Assembly (NCBI GenBank): GCA_937888895.1
Contig: CALASV010000127.1
Location: forward strand, 1-6,541
Direction of reading: 5' to 3'
Length of the DNA stretch: 6,541 nucleotides
Source: an uncultured Clostridia bacterium
Lineage (GTDB): Bacteria > Bacillota > Clostridia > Lachnospirales > Lachnospiraceae
Shown: one piece after another, positions 5,070 to 6,541 of the stretch
How the letters are laid out: each line of letters starts with the position of its first letter
Position numbering within the stretch: position 1 is the first letter of the stretch
The notes under the pieces: model-generated
Databases searched by the model: none
Told to the model about the DNA's origin: nothing
The model's input: the letters and a program-made list of their open reading frames with translations, nothing else
Position numbers and translations under genes: made by a program

Positions 5070-5467
5070 TTGATGATAATTTCAACGACGAGGTAAAGTC
5101 TATATCCTTTACAGAGTGCTTTAAAAATAATTGTCATATCTTTATGTCTTACGGTATGTCTTATGACGAGTTCTGGCATGATGATGTCTTCAAAACTCGT
5201 TATTATTTGAAAGCATATAAAGAAAAATTAAAGCAAAAAGATATGGAATTATGGGAACAAGGGATGTATATATATGAGGCAATTTTACAATGCTCTCCTA
5301 TATTACATCCTTTTTCTAAAGCTAAAGAACCTTTACCATATACTGATAAACCACATACTATGCAAGCTACGGAAAAGACAGAGCAAGAAATTTTACAAGA
5401 ACAAGAAAATGAACGATTAAAAGCAGAGTGGTGGTTGAGAACATGGGTTAGGAATATGAAAAAATAG
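4743..5467 (+). CDS. Tail assembly chaperone, long frameshift fusion (gpGT-like)
   Basis: Predicted -1 frameshift product of 241 residues: 102 codons from 4743 to 5048 in the first frame, then 139 codons from 5048 to 5464 in the -1 frame, with base 5048 read twice. The junction would read ...GEDKGN-HRVGYSVV.... In lambda, gpG and gpGT are made in a fixed ratio. The G part binds the tape measure and the T part recruits tail tube subunits, and conserved frameshifting of this kind is known across many long-tailed phages. Here the gene order (tail tube, this pair, tape measure), the frame relation and the slippery site all fit. The fusion is inferred from sequence; no expression evidence is available here. 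Confidence 0.75.
5042..5048 (+). promoter_or_regulatory. Programmed -1 ribosomal frameshift site, GGGAAAC
   Basis: In the 0 frame the codons are AAG GGA AAC, so the heptamer reads G GGA AAC, exactly the X XXY YYZ form; lambda uses GGGAAAG. After slipping back one base, both tRNAs re-pair as GGG AAA and reading continues CAT CGA GTG GGA into the long downstream ORF. The -1 frame has a TAA at 5039-5041 touching the heptamer, and the 0 frame ends at TAG 5067-5069, so the crossing must occur in this 25-base window. A GGTGA stretch at 5031-5035 could act as an upstream stimulatory anti-rRNA pairing. A weak hairpin (CG 5065-5066 / 5089-5090 plus GTTGA 5069-5073 / TCAAC 5082-5086) lies rather far downstream. 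Confidence 0.8.
5054..5467 (+). CDS. T-domain ORF of the tail assembly chaperone
   Basis: This is the -1-frame downstream part, 137 residues if counted from the GTG at 5054. It contains 'MSYGMSYDEFWHDDVF' (31-46), a helix 'YLKAYKEKLKQKDMELWEQG' (51-70), 'MYIYEAILQCSPILHPFSK' (71-89) and 'EPLPYTDKP' (92-100). A charged E/Q-rich helix and a tryptophan-containing end (EWWLRTWVRNMKK) follow. The 'sydeFW.gd', 'W.qG.Yiy.Al', 'SPILh.F' and 'plpYp.kP' pattern is familiar from proteins next to tape measure genes of gut Bacillota phages. It is probably made mainly as the C-terminal part of the frameshift fusion. Independent initiation at GTG 5054 is possible, since an AAGGGA at 5040-5045 lies eight bases upstream. 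However, that stretch largely coincides with the slippery site and the GTG lies inside the chaperone gene. Confidence 0.75.
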   Translation: MGYSVVDDNFNDEVKSISFTECFKNNCHIFMSYGMSYDEFWHDDVFKTRYYLKAYKEKLKQKDMELWEQGMYIYEAILQCSPILHPFSKAKEPLPYTDKPHTMQATEKTEQEILQEQENERLKAEWWLRTWVRNMKK

Positions 5468-5480
5468 TATATAACATACT

Positions 5481-5488
5481 GGGGTGAT
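5481..5488 (+). promoter_or_regulatory. Ribosome binding site of the tape measure gene
   Basis: GGGGTGAT matches the anti-rRNA-pairing GGTGAT end of the full AGGAGGTGAT sequence and lies just before ATG 5492. This supports that start for a gene left incomplete by the window edge. Confidence 0.7.
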
Positions 5489-5491
5489 TAT

Positions 5492-6541
5492 ATGGATACA
5501 ACAATAGATACTTTGGCTATTGAAATCGAAACCGAAGCCGGTAAGAGTTTCAAAAACATTGATGCTTTGATAGAACGTTTGGATAAGTTGAGTAGTAACT
5601 TAACTCAGATAACTACACATTATTCTAAATTACAGAATGTCATAAAAAGTGTTAACAACATAAAAATCAAAGATGTTAAAATACCGAAGGCATCTGTACA
5701 AAAAACAACAAAATCTAACGTTGTCGATACAGGTGATACTAAGAGTTTGTTAAATAGCAATGTATCGTCATTTACTGAAAAAACGATAAATATTGATATT
5801 AACAATAAAGAAGACCTTGACAATGTTGATAAGGAATTAGAAGATGTTAACAAAAATGCTAAAGACACTAAACGCAACTTTGATAAATTGAAAAAGTCAA
5901 TTAATGCTGTATCAGCTACTAGTAAAAATATTAACAAATTAAGCAAAATATTAACAGGTACATCGAATAGTGCTAAAAAATTAGGAGAGGCTTTTAAGAA
6001 ATCGTTTGCTCAATCAATCACAAGTTCTATTAAGAAATTCGGATTAGCTATGATAGGTGTTCGTTCATTATTTACAGCGTTACGAGCATCTGTTCAAGAA
6101 TATATGCAATATGACACACAGCTTGAAGACACATTGAGAAATAACTGGGCTGTTTTAGGTAGCTTATTGGCACCAGCATTGGAAAGAATAATACAACTTT
6201 TTGGTATAGCCGTCGCTTATGTTAGAGCTTTTATCAAAGCATTAACCGGTATCGATTTAGTGGCTAGAGCGAACAAAAAATCTATGGATTCTTTAGGAGA
6301 TAGTGCTAAAAAAACTTTAGGCAATCTCGCAAAATTCGATAATCTAAATGTTGTGGAATTTCCAAGTAATGAAGGTTCGGGTAATGATATACCACCACTT
6401 ACAACACCTGAGATAGATACATCAAAAATTGATTGGTTTGTAAAATACATTAAAGAAGGTAATTGGTATGGGCTTGGTATGGAAATCGGACGTAAGTTTA
6501 ACGATGGTTTGAGAGCGATAGACTTTAGCTGGTTTACACAA
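5492..6541 (+). CDS. Tail tape measure protein, N-terminal part (truncated by the window end)
   Basis: The frame is open from ATG 5492 to the last base, giving 350 residues without a stop; the rest lies beyond the window. The N-terminal 180 residues are charged and helical, with coiled-coil character (for example 'IDALIERLDKLSSNLTQI', 23-40, and about 105-170, rich in K, N and D). A more hydrophobic segment follows (about 181-255: 'FGLAMIGVRSLFTAL', 'VLGSLLAPALERIIQLFGIA'), which resembles the membrane-active region of tape measure proteins. Then come 'NLAKFDNLNVVEF' (278-290) and a W/G-rich 'IDWFVKYIKEGNWYGLGMEIG' (313-333, in part), common in tape measures of Bacillota phages. The protein sets tail length and is expected to help DNA enter the cell. 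Its place right after the chaperone pair fits. Confidence 0.85.
   Translation, partial: MDTTIDTLAIEIETEAGKSFKNIDALIERLDKLSSNLTQITTHYSKLQNVIKSVNNIKIKDVKIPKASVQKTTKSNVVDTGDTKSLLNSNVSSFTEKTINIDINNKEDLDNVDKELEDVNKNAKDTKRNFDKLKKSINAVSATSKNINKLSKILTGTSNSAKKLGEAFKKSFAQSITSSIKKFGLAMIGVRSLFTALRASVQEYMQYDTQLEDTLRNNWAVLGSLLAPALERIIQLFGIAVAYVRAFIKALTGIDLVARANKKSMDSLGDSAKKTLGNLAKFDNLNVVEFPSNEGSGNDIPPLTTPEIDTSKIDWFVKYIKEGNWYGLGMEIGRKFNDGLRAIDFSWFTQ

Noticed and set aside
5620..6450. Minus-strand open frames at 5620-5946 and 6217-6450, the first appearing hydrophobic
   Set aside because: They are antisense to the tape measure gene. The leucine/phenylalanine-rich appearance is what lysine- and asparagine-rich + strand codons give when read in reverse.
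1..6541. Recoded genetic code (TAG or TGA read as sense)
   Set aside because: TAG stops are followed at once by ribosome binding sites and new genes, proteins have family-typical lengths, and tryptophan is encoded by TGG throughout, so the standard bacterial code fits.

Overview
This window is a stretch of the late structural region of a tailed double-stranded DNA phage or prophage with a long non-contractile-type (siphovirus-like) tail. All genes lie on the + strand and are packed with gaps of at most about 25 bases or with short overlaps. The DNA is AT-rich, arginine is mostly AGA, and several genes have strong AGGAGG- or AGGTGAT-type ribosome binding sites. This suggests a low-GC Gram-positive (Bacillota, probably Clostridia- or Erysipelotrichia-like) host. 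That host call is inference; nothing in the window identifies a species or distinguishes a free phage from a prophage.

Layout: 1-71 is a short leader, possibly including the last codons of an upstream gene. The head genes follow: scaffold (72-695), head decoration protein (710-1060), a lambda gpE-like major capsid protein (1064-2098) and two small uncharacterised proteins (2110-2313, 2322-2522). Next come the connector genes: gp6-like head-tail adaptor (2539-2862), probable head-closure protein (2869-3246), HK97 gp10-like neck protein (3233-3778) and tail terminator (about 3766 or 3799 to 4233). The tail genes are the major tail tube protein (4235-4717), a two-frame tail assembly chaperone (4743-5069 and on to 5467), and the start of the tape measure protein (5492 to beyond the end).

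Working together: scaffold and capsid protein form the procapsid and the decoration protein stabilises it. The adaptor, closure and neck proteins seal the portal vertex after packaging. The tail tube polymerises around the chaperone-coated tape measure and is capped by the terminator.

The strongest non-routine observation is a lambda G/GT-like programmed -1 frameshift. A perfect X XXY YYZ heptamer, GGGAAAC, lies at 5042-5048 in the correct phase. A stop in the -1 frame directly abuts its 5' side and the 0-frame stop lies 18 bases downstream. It would make a 241-residue fusion from two ORFs that otherwise look like separate hypothetical genes. The second is the odd start of the tail terminator gene, where the best-placed ATG is one base out of frame across a TTTT run. 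I see no defence system, mobile element, tRNA, CRISPR array or terminator. Apart from these two translational features, this is an ordinary phage head-tail cassette.
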